The notes under the pieces were generated by a model. That model did not search any database and had not been told where the DNA came from. It worked only from the letters and a program-made list of their open reading frames with translations. Of a DNA stretch of 64,000 bases, positions 43,495-58,869 are shown piece by piece. The stretch spans positions 862,408 through 926,407 of the forward strand of contig JXTB01000022.1 of NCBI GenBank assembly GCA_002914805.1. The letters run 5' to 3'. This DNA is from Parasponia andersonii. Lineage: Eukaryota; Streptophyta; Magnoliopsida; Rosales; Cannabaceae. The stretch's first letter is position 1. Each line of letters begins with the position of its first letter. The position numbers and the translations under genes are program-made.

Positions 43495-46400
43495 TGTCTC
43501 TAATTACTCCCTTTTTAACACATGATAGTAATCTAACTTTATGCCTAACATTATAAGATTTTATATACTTTGATAAAAAAAAATGATACAATACTGTATT
43601 TCCCAATTTTATGAGTTATTAGTCTCTTCATATGAGAGTTATTAGTCTTTCCATCATGAGAGGTCTTTTTTGTTGGTTTTTTCATTTGTTTGACACAATT
43701 TGAAGTAAAAGAAGTAGGGAGACTTCGTTTCCTCTCCCCCTTCCAACGTTGACATTAAATCAAATGAAGATGCCAAAGGTGAAGTTACAGCCACTCTTTC
43801 CAAGAAGATACTGTAATGATGGTGAAAGGTAAATGTTGTAAGTGATCTTATCTCCTGCGCTAGTTATGTTGATTAAAATTTCTAAACATTGGAGTCAGAG
43901 TGTATTAACAATGGACCACAGGCTCTTAATATTGGTTATGCCTGTGATTTTAGAGTTTGGTCATTTACTATTAGATACATTTACTTTATTATCATATTTT
44001 TCTCGTGTTTTAGTTAAACATGCAACCCCTTAGATAGACTTGCAACTTTAGTAAAATTATTATTAATAAACTTAGTATCGAATTTTAATAAATTTATGTT
44101 CGCAAATACTTGAAATTATATATGTAGTATTATTTTAATGTTAAATTTTACTATGTGAAAAAATCATAGTTATTTCTTGTTTTAAATTAGAAATTCCAAA
44201 TTAGTTTTCCTTAATAATAAATTAATTCTACAAAGATTACATTATGTACATCAATAGAACCTAGTTAAGAATGTGACATGTTTATGTCACATTAAAAACT
44301 GTTACATTTTATAACCTAAAGTTAATAGTTGCACCAAAATAACACCATGCCATAATTTGAATGGATAGGATTTAAGTATACAAAGAATTAAGTAGACAAA
44401 TCAATCTAAGGGTATAAGTTGTAGAAAAAGATGAAGACTAACGAAGTTTTATCATATGGAGGTAATAACTGTAAATTAGTGGAATAGAAAAAGAAAAGGA
44501 AAATGATAAAATTAGTAGGTAATTCTAAAAAGGGAAAATATAGACAAAACTAATTGATAGCTTTTGTCTCTAAAATTATTCAAAAGATAGGAAAAGAAAA
44601 ATGATAATAGAAGTATTCTTTGAAAATTAGTGGCCACAATTCAAAGTGGAAGACATAGACAAAACTAATTAGTAACTTTTGTCTCCAAAATAATTCAAAA
44701 GATATGAAAAGAATAATATAGTGGAGATTTTCTTTGAGAGCTAATGATATTAGATTTTAAATAATTGAAAAAGAAGAAAAATTAGAGACAAAAGTAGTAG
44801 ATGAGTGAAAAAATAGTAAAAAAATAAGGTAATGAAGTAGGAAAAGAAGATATATTGACAAAATTAGTAATAATGGTGCCTGGATTATTAGATGAAATGT
44901 GAAAGTGTATATTATTGAATACCTCCTATGGATGGTCTCTAAATAGATCCTTAATTTGGAAATTGGAAATCTATACTTATCCTTCTAATTACTTAGCCAA
45001 AACTATCTTTATTTTTCCAATTATCATTTCTAAAAAAAGAAACTCGTTCTACCTCACTTTCTTCCAAACCCACAAGAGTTATAATATTTTACCCATCGAC
45101 TCTGAAAATTAAGAGTTATAATCAAGAGAAGAGAGCACTTAGTTTTGTAGTGGAGACGTAAGGAAGAAGAAGGAAAGATTTTGGAAGGTAGGTTACACAA
45201 GCACATTTAATTTTATTAAGATTTTCAGCTCTAAAATTATAAGAAGTTTAATTTTTAGTATTTTGATTTCTAGTAAAATATTGATATTTGGAAAAGTTCT
45301 CAAACACTCCAAGAAAAAAGATTCAAGCTCGGAAGGTAAATATCATCTCACCTTACTTATTATGTGTTTAAATAAATTCTATAAAATAATAAATAAGTAA
45401 TAACATATTTGATCTACTTTAGATATTATAAAATTTATATTACGTTTAGAATTATTTTGTTAATTTTTTAAAGCTATAAATATGAATACTTCATAATAAT
45501 AAAGACTAAATAATAATAGTAGTAGTAAAATCAAAATGACTAAACATAAAAGTGAAAGATTTTTAAGTGTAAGACCCTACAATAAAATATGCGTGAAAAT
45601 GAACCAAGTTTAATGTTTTAGACTTAAATCCTTAAGAATAGATTTTTACCCACTAAAATTACTTTCTAAAAATTAAAGATGTTTATTCAAAAGTTGAAAA
45701 GACTAAAATGCCAAAACTTTGAGTATTTGGATCAAAAATGTAATTTTGACAAAATATAGGACGAATATGTGAGAAAGTTATTTTAGGCAGTTTTAAGATT
45801 ATATTTAGTGTAAAAGTAAATAAAGGAAGAATCTTTAATAAAAGGATAAGATATAACTCAATATTTACCATTGGAGAGCATAAATGTTAGAAATCTTAAG
45901 ATTATAGGCAAAATATAAATTATAAAACTTGAAATTTTGAGTTAGAAATTTGGTACAAGAATAAATAGAAAATTTTATTTTAGATAACTAATTGGGATAA
46001 GAAAATATTTACTTAAGTTTAAGGCATGAAATCAATTATAGGAAATAAATAATGTATGTCTCTAATTGTATTTAGCTTAAGTTTAGTTATAGGCCTAAAA
46101 AATGTGATTAATACCTAATAATATTCAAATTAAGTATCATTTTAGATTTTAAATCTATGTAGTCATTTGTATGTCTAACTCACTTATGATATTATGACCC
46201 TTAATTATGAATAAAGTAATTAATCAAAAATAATTCAAAGTAATTGATGAAAAAAGATATAACTAAGGAAACTTAATTGATTTAGAATGATATTAATCAA
46301 ATCAATAACTAAATTATTGATAGATTAAAAAAAACACCATGATAAAGATTAAAGAGAATTAAATCTCATCTATCTAAGTTGAAAGTATAAATTAGTCAAT

Positions 46401-49118
46401 GAATATAACATGACATTATTTCTCAAATGTAAAGTTTTATATTTGATCAAGACTAAGTCTTAGTTGTCTTAAGCCTACTAAGTAATTAGAAGTTTTTTTA
46501 AAAAAAGTACGAGTCCACTTTAAATTACTCTAACAGATAGAGTATGCATACGTCAAGACAAAATTTTGATCTAGACATACTTAATTAACAAGTAGAACAA
46601 GGACAATCATATTACAAAGTAAGTACAATCTCACCTATGGCATGAATAGTTTGAAAATGTTCTATGTTGCAGTATAATATGTTTGAAATTATTTCATGTG
46701 TTAACTTGCCTTTATTTTATTACTATATGGCCTATGTATAATGTATGCTTATAAAGATACATTTCCTATGTTATAGAAATGATGTATCCTTACTTTACAA
46801 TGTTATTATGTAAAAAAAAATACTTTAGCATACTTTAACAAAAGAAATGTTATGATAGTGGAATATAAGTTTGGGTTTGTTGTTAAAGCGTACACATTCA
46901 TATTAAGAGAAGACTAAATAAGATAAAGAATTTAAAGATGTCGTACCAACCTTCACTAGGTAAGGATATCCAAGGGAAAATAGGACCAACCTCCCCTAAG
47001 CGAGGATTTCCGAGAAAAAGTATGTTAAGATTATACCGAAGGTGTTTTCAGTTGAATCGCTCTCCTGGTTTCCCCATTCGGTGGTGCACACTCGGTTTGT
47101 ACACTAGGGACAATAAGAAAGATAAAAGACTTTGTAACAAAAAATGTAATAAAATAATGATACAATATTTTATAATAAAGCATAAAGTAATGATTTCATA
47201 AAACAACATAACCGAACTTTTATAAAATATTGTTTATTTATAAATAAAATATTTTGTGAGAATTAAATTACACTTGCTAAGTGTAAGCTCACTTTTTATG
47301 AGTATCGATGCTCTAGGTACTAATGGAAAGAAACCTCTGATTGATTGATGGATTAGTTGGAATCAAGGCAAGGATAAATGCGAGGCATGAACAATGAAAT
47401 ATCGCCATTAAAATTTCTTCTGCATATGTTCTTATTATGAGAAAAATAATTTCAATTATGTTGTTTGAAAACATACTTATAAATTAGCATTTTATTTTAC
47501 AATGTATGGTTTTATTAAATTGAACTTGAAAATGTATTTCAATTGAATAGAGTTTAAACAAATATTTTTCAAAAGATCTAAAAGAGAAAATATTTTGATA
47601 AATGAAAAATATAAGAAGTTCTATTAAAAAGATTTAAACTGTCTAAGGAGAGCTTGAGACTTAAGTGGTCTGTATGTGATCCCCCTCCTGACTTGGGAAC
47701 CCTTTATGGTTGCGCATTATTTAAATCACCTTAACCCTAATAAAAAGTTTATAAACAATTTAAATAAAGGTTGCTTAACTTGAAACATTTTACTTGTTTT
47801 CAAAATTATCAAATTAAGTAAATGGTTAGTTATGAATATAAATTTCTTAAAAAGAAATAAAAGTATTATAAAAATTATCATCAATTTTCAGCATTTAAAT
47901 TTCTCTTTTTAGATAAGTTACTAAGAATGTAGGTAGTTAATGGTCTGAAAAGTCGACTCGTAATAGTTGATATCAGAGTGGGTATCCTATCATCCCACCT
48001 CCTATCCCTCTGTAACGATTCTGACAACTCAAGTAAGTGGAAGTTTTGCTTAGTATGTTATTTAATTTTAAGAACATATTATGTAGTAGTAATAGACACC
48101 CCAATAATCGATATTCTGATGGATCGAGAGATTGCCCAACCTCAACTTTTTGGAGCTGCAGCAGTGGTTGTCTTCAGAGCAAGTCGACCATCATACTACC
48201 TGAGAGAATCTACACCCGAAGTATTAGGGAATTGACTTCACGAAACGAAACAACTTTTACGAGTATATCGTATCCAGGAGTATAAATGGACCACTCTTGC
48301 AGTCATACAACTACGAAATAATGCTCGAATATGGTAGCAAGTATCAGGACACATCACAGATAATATGAATTGAGAAACATTCTACAGATTAGTCATAGTA
48401 CGCTATTCAAAAATAGAACACCAAAACAATCTAATAGAGATCCCAGCTAGGCGAATCTATAGAAGAATATATAGATCTGAAGAAGTAGTTCGCCTACTCT
48501 GTTCGAGATAGCCTAATAGTATTTTACTTATGACCTATTTGAATAGAATCCTAAGTCATATCTAAAGACGCATACGGAACTCCCTTATTGATATAAATCT
48601 TAAACGCATTAGTTTATAGGCAATTCATGCAGAAGAGAAATATCAAAGGAAAATGGAACAGAGTATGGTTGAAGGACCATCTCGCGGGAACACCACAAGC
48701 ACACATTTTCAACAAGGAGACCGAGAAGAAGAACAAATAAGGGTATAACTGTGAATAGATATGGAGAGGACCATACCCATTGAACAAGAATACACCAATG
48801 ACAATGAGGATGACCCTAAATAGGATCCAAAGGAAAACCCTAGCGAACCTTTAAATACTAATATGAGAGATTAAGCATAAAATAGACTAGAAATGTTTGT
48901 ATGATATTATCTTGTATTTTAATTAATAAAATAATATAATTATAAAACAAAGTACGTCTTATTATCAAAATTATCAAATTAAGTAAATGATTAGTTATAA
49001 ATCTCTTAAAAAGAAATAAAAAAAAATTGCCATGAATTTTCAGCGTCTAAATTTCTCTTTTTAGATAAGTAAGCTAAGAATATAAGTAGTTAACAATCTA
49101 AAAATTCAGGTCATTACA
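43495..49118 (+). mobile_element. P-family LTR retrotransposon, right copy
   Basis: The 5' LTR (43,495-47,965, about 4.5 kb) starts TGTCTCTAATTACTCC. It is followed by a primer-binding-site-like TGATATCAGAGTGG at 47,968, a short internal region and a 3' LTR stub (about 48,956-49,118) ending GGTCATTACA. The stub matches 47,795-47,965. I found no clear target-site duplication. A TGTAAGACCCTAC at 45,571 resembles another LTR start, so an alternative is two overlapping insertions. Polymerase genes are deleted. Confidence 0.65.
47966..48955 (+). pseudogene. Degenerate gag-like remnant of the P element
   Basis: Fragments such as KWTTLAVIQLRNNARIW and EEKYQRKMEQSMVEGPSRGN have the spacing and character of Ty3/Gypsy gag (the capsid helix with a Trp, then the linker before a zinc knuckle). 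Stops are frequent and no zinc knuckle remains. Identification rests on position after a primer-binding site plus weak resemblance. Confidence 0.4.
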
Positions 49119-51130
49119 AAACATGTATATCGTGATAGTTATATAGCGACACATGATTTATCTAAGTTCATTTTACGTATGGACGATAGCTACATTGGTT
49201 GGAAGAATCTCATCTTCTAATAGAATCTATTGTTATAAATCATATGATATTTTTATAATAACAAATTCATTTATTCCTCAAAAAAAAAATAAACATAACA
49301 GAAACTAAAAGAAAAAAATAACATATAAAAAAAAAGATAAACTTTTCTAATTTACTCTTATATTGAGTCATGTGAATTTATATAATGAAGTTTAATTTTG
49401 AAAATATTTTAAATTTTTATATTTTATACTGTGTATTTAAAAACTCCAACAATCTTTTAAAAAAATTGAATGATAAAGTGTAAATCATATACGTTTCTAG
49501 TCAAAAGTTTAGTTTCTTTAGCCAAAAAAAAAAGTAAAAAAATTCGAATAAACTGTTTTCTTAGAAAGTAAAAAAAGTTCATGTTGATTATATAAATTGA
49601 AAGTGAATCTTAAAAAAAAAAAAAAAACTGGATGATAAAATGTAAATATTATAAGTTTATAATCAAAAATTTAGAAACTTTGGCCCAAGATTAAAATTCG
49701 AATAATTTTTTTTCTTAGAAATTAAAAAAAGTTCACATTGATTATATAAATTGAAAGCTTGAAATTTTTGTTCTATCAAAATATGATACAAGCTTGGTAA
49801 AAACAAATGATCAGTCTTATTGTTTTGATAAGTTTTCTAATTTTTTTCTTCATAAATGATACTTTTAATATTTTATGTAGTAGTTTTTAATTGGCTTAAC
49901 TTAGAATGTCCCGCTTATTAGAACTAAATGGATCATTCAGGGTTAACTCCTACATGATTTGAATATAACCCAATAGTTTTTACATAAATAGTTTAATATT
50001 ATTACTATGTATCTTATGAGTATTTTTCTTTGGTATTATTTAAAATTTATTATGCATATGTATTGAAATTTAATTTATATTGATATATATATATACATAT
50101 TTATATTTTGAGATTGTACAACATATATGAATTTATATTAAATATGATATTTTAACAGCATTTTATTTCATTTTGACTAAACAAGTTATCAGGTCATATC
50201 GGATTATAGCTTCTACTCTGTTTTTAATGTTGATATATACCATTGTGATGCATTATTTTTCTCTGTCTCGAAACTATGTTTGGTAAAAAAATTTTAAAAA
50301 AAAAAGAAAAACAAAACAAAAAAAAACATATGAAGGGAAGAAAATTTGTAGATAGAAAGAAAAGTGTTATTTAGTATGTAAAGATGAAAGAAAATTAATT
50401 TATTTTAAATTTTTAAAATGACTCCTATTTATTAATATTTTCAAATTAATATGTAAAGATATTTTCTTCTCACTCATTTAATTAAACAAATTTTCTCTCC
50501 CATTTTTTGAGAAGACCTACTATTTTTTCCTCTCCTATTTTTCACTCTTTTTCCTTTTCCTTCCTTTCAAACAATTTTTTTCTTTTTATATTTCTAATTT
50601 TCCTCACTCTTTCTCTCCTAATATTTATTTTCTCTCACTTTTCTCTCCTACCAAACATTGCCCAAAACCATAATAGTGGATACATATAAATGCAAACACC
50701 ATAAATAACAGTACAACTCTAAGGAACAAAACACATTCCATCAGCTAGCACTAAGAGAGTAAATAATAGAACGCATTCTATCAGCTAGCACCATGAGAGC
50801 ATCACTTTCTTTTTGGCGACAAACAAATTAAATGAAAACTCTTCATTAAATTGAATTCAAATCTCAAAAGATATTTCACTGTTCTAACAAGCAGTATGAT
50901 AAAGTACTTGTTCTCTCGACAAAGTACTCTTGGGTTGAAATCATCACCGCCATAGTAATAGAAAATTTATAGACAATCTACTTAGAATAGGACTTATTAA
51001 TCAACGTAGGTAGATCCATCACCTCAGGTTAGAGGGGTATGCTACCCTATAACCTTTTTTTTAACTAAAAAAATTAAAAAAAAAATACATGTTTTTTTCG
51101 ATAAATATTATGTATATAAGTATCACAACC
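49119..51130. other. AT-rich intergenic stretch; possible MITE at 50,271-50,661
   Basis: No gene is seen. CTATGTTTGGTA at 50,271 and TACCAAACATTG ending at 50,661 form a 12-bp imperfect inverted pair enclosing A/T-rich, pyrimidine-rich sequence, suggestive of a hAT-type MITE. No target-site duplication is evident, so this is weak. Confidence 0.3.
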
Positions 51131-51760
51131 TCACGTACAGAAATCAAAATTAAACATTAGGGCCCATTTGGCATTTCTCCCATGTTGAGGCCCTCGATGT
51201 GCAAACTAGTCCTCAACAAGTCAAATTACAAGTAACTTTGCACGAAATGGAGGCCTTGTACTTGTTGCATGTTTTATTTAGAATGTAATTATAAATCTTT
51301 TATAAACCCAATATATTTATACGTTAATAATACGCAATTACATATATAAGCATTCAACTTCACGTACAGAAATTAAAATTAAACATTAAGCCTATTTCGT
51401 ATTTCTCCCACATGAGACCCTCAATATGTAAACAAGTCCTTAAATAGTCAAGTAGCTACGCACGAAATGGATCGCCTTGTCATTGTTGCATGTTTTGTTT
51501 AGAATGTAATTATAAGTCTTACATAAATCTAATATATTTAAACGTAAATAAAACACAATTAAATATATATGCACACAACTTCACATACAAAAATTAAAAT
51601 TAAATATTAGGGCTCATTTGGTATTCTTCCCACGTGAGGCCGTCAATGTGTGTGAGTAAACAAGTCCTTAAATAATCAAGTTGTTTGGCACAAAATAGAG
51701 GCCTATTCATTGTTGCATGTTTTATTTAGAATGTAATTAATACGTAAATCCATCAAGTGT
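51131..51760. repeat. ~225-bp tandem repeat (3 units)
   Basis: Blocks TTCACGTACAGAAAT, CATTTGG-ATTTCTCCCA, GCACGAAATGGAGGCC and TTGCATGTTTTATTTAGAATG recur at spacings of about 229 and 221 bases. The last unit overlaps the inner end of the right B3 arm. The left arm ends inside the same motif (AAATAAAACATGCAA), so the duplication boundary lies in this repeat. Confidence 0.8.
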
Positions 51761-52806
51761 CAATTTACATATGAGAATTAGATCAAAAAGACCGTGTCCA
51801 GTTATCCCAACACAAAGTCAGTACTCTTCATCAAATCGCCTAAAACTAAACTCCTTACTGAAAGTTCATAAAACTAAAAATAAATGTATTTTATATGTGA
51901 TTTTTTAAGAGCTGCTGATCAGTAGCATCTTTTGGCAGAGAAAGAAGATCTTAGGAGCGATATATACCGATCATAACCAAGCAATCAATAAAATGGTTCA
52001 GCACGTCCATTTTGGGTTACACGAAATTTCAACATACACAAGATGAGTTGATTTCACAAATATTATTGAAACAATTAATACTACTTGTAATTTGTAGAAT
52101 GAAAAAAAAAAAGAATATATAAGTGTTGAGAATTTGGCACATGTAAAGTGAAAGAGAATAAGAAAGGAAAAAGCAATTTCCTTTTATTTATGACTAATTA
52201 GTAAGCAAACTCATAAAATGAAATCATAAGGTTCTTTTCTCGTAGTTTCTTATTTCTACTCCATTTTCTTTCTTCTTTTCTTCGTCTTCTCTTTCTACTC
52301 GTTCTTTTCACATCTTAGTAAACATGGCCTTGAGTGACAATTGTGGTGCCGGACACGATAGGAAGGATTGAGGGTGAGGGATCTGTCGTGACTGCCATAT
52401 TGCTTTGTAATGGAAGATGTGTTCAGGCCCAATATCAAAAGAGCCCCATTTTGGGCCTCAATTCAGTAATAGACAAATTACTGAGTTAGTTCTCTAATCT
52501 TACTTATATCTTATAGGCCCAGTTTAGTCGGATGCATTCCAAAAAATTGCCACCATGTAAGAATCGGGAAGTTGGAATATATAATAATGAGTTAAAACAA
52601 GTAAGAAGAGAAGGGACTACACATCAGAAAAAGTTTACTCCATATATATTCTACTATTGTCAATCACATCTTGAAAACCATATCCCAACATTGTAGCTTT
52701 TGGTCTGAAACTTACATACACATATACCTTAAATATCAACAGTTCAATAATACCCTATATTATGCGGCCCTATTATACAGGAACTCATCTGATTTGATCT
52801 GATCAT

Positions 52807-53727
52807 TTACTCCATAGTTACTTCGCTTTGGGGACTGCAGCAGACAGCACCAGTATTCTTGGTAGATCATCACTCTTTTATGCATTACTAGTGTTTTGTC
52901 CAAAATTGGCAAGTGCAAAGCATGGTCCTCCATTAGTGTCCCTGAAGAACCAAACCCCAACATTGTCACCCACATTGAACCCTTTCCAAGAGGCAACCTT
53001 ATACCAATTCTTGGTGAGCACGTAAGACCTAGACCCATTGCGGTATTCCCACTTCCTCCGCACCATATCAGTATCTTCTTCGGCCAAATAAGGGTGGAAA
53101 TAACAATGCACTGGCATTCCTTGGTAGTGTCCATCATCTAGGCGCCTAGTAAGAGTGCTTATCTCATCGTCCCTTAGGAAATTATTTGACTTGATGCTCC
53201 TCAAGGGCATGGAAAACCGGTTCTGGCCGCTTTGAAGATCGCTCTGCATAAGTTTCTTCTTGATAATAAAGACTTCCTGAGAGCCAGGCATCAGTCTTCC
53301 TTTAACGAAATCGCTCATCGCTCTCGGCATGTCCGGTGGCGGTGAGTCCTTTTCCGAAGAACAGCCAGAATTAGTACCATTCATAGTATTTGGCCTCTTC
53401 CTCCCTGGTAGTGTAGACAACGACGAAGAAGATGAGTGCTGCTTGGTGGTCTTTCGTTTCCTTTTTCTTTCTCTTCTTATTTGATCTATTTCTCTTTCCC
53501 AACCATTATCATTATCATCATCAACAGCAGCAACAACAAGAGTGGAATTATTAAACGGACGTGAAGTCAAGTTCTTCTCACCCTCTCTTTCTCTTTTGGC
53601 TTCACGACCATCATGATCATCAGGCCCGGTACGGCGACGTCTCGACACGTTCCATAAGAAGCTGTCTAAGCAAGGCGTACCAGAATTAATGGTGATCTTT
53701 CTTTCGGCACATTCCAACGAGTAGTAC

Positions 53728-53760
<33 letters not shown>

Positions 53761-53936
53761 GACGTAATTTAGAATGTACTGATGCTCCGTTGACGACGAT
53801 GATCACTGCGAGGACTACTAGTACTTGGCCCAAACTCATCGGCAAGCCGTTGAGCGCAGACCTCAATGAGAACATCAAAGCGTCTCATCGACTTTTCGGT
53901 GTTAGCTCCCACGCCGAATCTCAAGGCACCCTTCGT
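52807..53936 (-). pseudogene. Decayed B3 domain-containing gene, right copy
   Basis: Homologous to the plus-strand gene at 25.6 kb. The position of the ancestral start reads ACG (53,934-53,936). A CAA-to-TAA stop breaks the N-terminal part just before a ten-His run. A central frame of about 279 codons (53,717-52,878) keeps the basic region and a full B3 domain. A second CAA-to-TAA stop at 52,878-52,880 and a one-base deletion beyond it remove the C-terminal tail. The three-residue segment HDG after TGPDD is absent from the left copy. The B3 fold residues (WEYRNGSRSYVLTKNW, GFNVGDNVGVWFF) are intact, so a protein from a downstream start is conceivable, but the losses indicate a pseudogene. Confidence 0.75.
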
Positions 53937-54498
53937 CAACGTTGTAGGGCTTAATTAGGACTAGAAATCAAAATTAACTAAGCAGAAGATTATGACGATG
54001 ATGATGATGATGACGAGAATAATGATGATGATGGATTTCGATGCAAAACTCAGTCGGCTGGCAACAAATTAATTAGAAGTATATATTCTAATAAGAAAAC
54101 CTACTAGAAACTTGATGAGAAAGAGAATGAGAATGAGAATTGATTTTGGATTATTTGATAAACACTTGATCACTTACAAGTAAGTAGCACCGACCATCTG
54201 AGTTTTAAACGCGCGTTTCTTTTCGGGTCAAAATAGGATAAACGTAACAAATCTATCCTATTTCTCTTCTGTTGTAAAATCTTCCAATATTATGAATGTG
54301 TTCCCGTCTTGTAGATATTAATACTATATTATTTTAAATCTTAAATAAATACCACAATTAGAATCCTAACACAATCTATGCAAAAAAAATGTCACGAAAA
54401 GTCTGAATCTATTTTGTTTAATATGACTATCATTTATAAACGTGAGATTTGATTTATGTCTTTACGACTTTTCATTTAAGATAATACTATATAAATAT

Positions 54499-54741
54499 GG
54501 TTATCAATCTAATAGGTATTTTTTTTCTTTACCCATGGATAGGTATTTTTTTTTTAGCCGTTGGATCACCATTAGATGGTGATCCAATGGCTATAATGAA
54601 GTGCATAAAAAGATGTGCATCATTAATGTTCTTTCTCTCTCTTATTTTTTACAATAAAAAAATATATATGCTAAATTTTTATTGGCCAAATTGATACCTA
54701 TGCATAGGTAAAAAAAAAAAATACCTACTGGATTGGTGCCC
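54499..54741. mobile_element. 243-bp MITE with 9-bp target-site duplication (Mutator-type)
   Basis: TATAAATAT at 54,490-54,498 and 54,742-54,750 flanks the element. The termini are imperfect inverted repeats: 5' GGTTATCAATCTAATAGG and, as reverse complement of the 3' end, GGGCACCAATCCAGTAGG, each followed by a T-run. A 9-bp duplication is typical of Mutator-like elements. It sits in the (TA)n part of a 265-bp monomer; the other monomers show the uninterrupted site. No coding capacity. Confidence 0.8.
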
Positions 54742-54800
54742 TATAAATATATATATTATAAGATTTATTTTTAAAAAATTACTTTAGATTTATAAATCCC

Positions 54801-55719
54801 TTTCTGCGTTTAGATTTATGGTTCTGTAACTGGAAAAATAAAATAAAATCTATTAAGTAATGTAATAATCGTTCTCAATTATTGTAAGAACTTCTCTTAG
54901 TTGGGGTTAGGCTGATCTTATATGAAGGATCTAACTCCATCTTCATATATAGTTTCTTTTACTATTTTGTTTTATTTCTAACTTTTTAGATAAAAAATTA
55001 CCATGGTCATAATGTTTCGCTACCTGTACTACGAGTTGCTTCTAATTGGTTGTTTCTGGCGCTATATTGAATTATATATACATATATTTGTCATTTTATG
55101 TTTAATTATAAAATCTCCCATTATTATTATCTTTTCCTACGAAGTATGAAGTATAACAATTGTTTAGAAAGGAAAAAAAAAAAAAAGACTTCTCCTTTCG
55201 AATTTGTTTCTGGCGATTGTTTCAATAATATTTCCTAGTTTAACCTATATAATCATATAAATAAGTTATATAAATAAGTTGACAGGTATGACATCAATAA
55301 TTCCAATTTGACAGTGTAACAAAAGTAAAAGCGCATCCACGACCCGTCCATTTCGTAACTAGCATTACTAATTTGTAAGCCTTTTCTTGAGATAATTTTA
55401 CGACTTATTATGCATTTCTTATTTTGTTAGAAGCAAAGAGAGATCAAGTTTATACTACACACGAGGAAAGATTACAATCCTAAACACCTTTTTATAAAGA
55501 AAAAAAGAAAGAATAAAGAACCCATCAATAGATATATGTTTTTCTAGAGCCACTAACCCCGAATTTGTTTTTGATAGTCAGTTCTGTACAAAGAGAAGTA
55601 TTAGAATGTTATCAAATCTCTTCAACTTTAGCATTTTTACTCTTTTTTTTTTGTCCTCTGTTGGCTTTTTTTCTTCCCATTTTCTGCTCTCCATAAACAA
55701 TTTGCACCAACATACATAA
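54801..55719. other. Intergenic, downstream of the kinase gene
   Basis: AT-rich sequence with no gene seen. The part next to 55,719 should hold the kinase 3' UTR; no single polyadenylation site can be chosen by eye. Confidence 0.5.
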
Positions 55720-58539
<2,820 letters not shown>

Positions 58540-58673
58540 GGTGAAACAGAGAGCGAGAGAGAGAGATTAAGAAGAAGAGATCATAAAATAGGACTGAGTG
58601 ATGGACAAAGGAGAGGATATTGGGTTCTGGGTTTTGAAGAAAAGGGTTGTTGTAACGGAGAGAGAAACATCAG

Positions 58674-58765
58674 CATAGAGGGAGGGGGAGGAGAAAGAAG
58701 AGAAGAGAAAAGAAAAAGAGAAAGAGAAAAAAAAAAAAAAAAAAAACAACAACAACAACAACAAG
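58674..58765 (-). repeat. CT-rich and (TTG)n tract in the kinase 5' leader
   Basis: On the sense (minus) strand, (TTG)5, then a long T-run, then CT-rich sequence lies about 140-220 bases upstream of the kinase ATG. Pyrimidine-rich 5' leaders are common in plant genes. This tract is likely length-variable. A possible role in expression is inference. Confidence 0.7.
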
Positions 58766-58869
58766 GTTGGCAAAAACAGAGTGATACAGCTTGGATTGAC
58801 AATGGTGTTAGAGAAAAAAGACCGATAATGAGGGATTATAGGAGGTTTGGTACCATGTTTTGAAAGAGT

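Larger units (their letters stand above)
51728..54800 (-). repeat. Right arm of the B3 inverted duplication
   Basis: This is the reverse complement of 25,127-27,819, covering 3' flank, B3 frame, promoter and one 265-bp monomer. A 243-bp MITE interrupts the monomer in this arm only. Within the B3 frame I count about 22 amino-acid differences over about 276 aligned residues. Confidence 0.88.
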
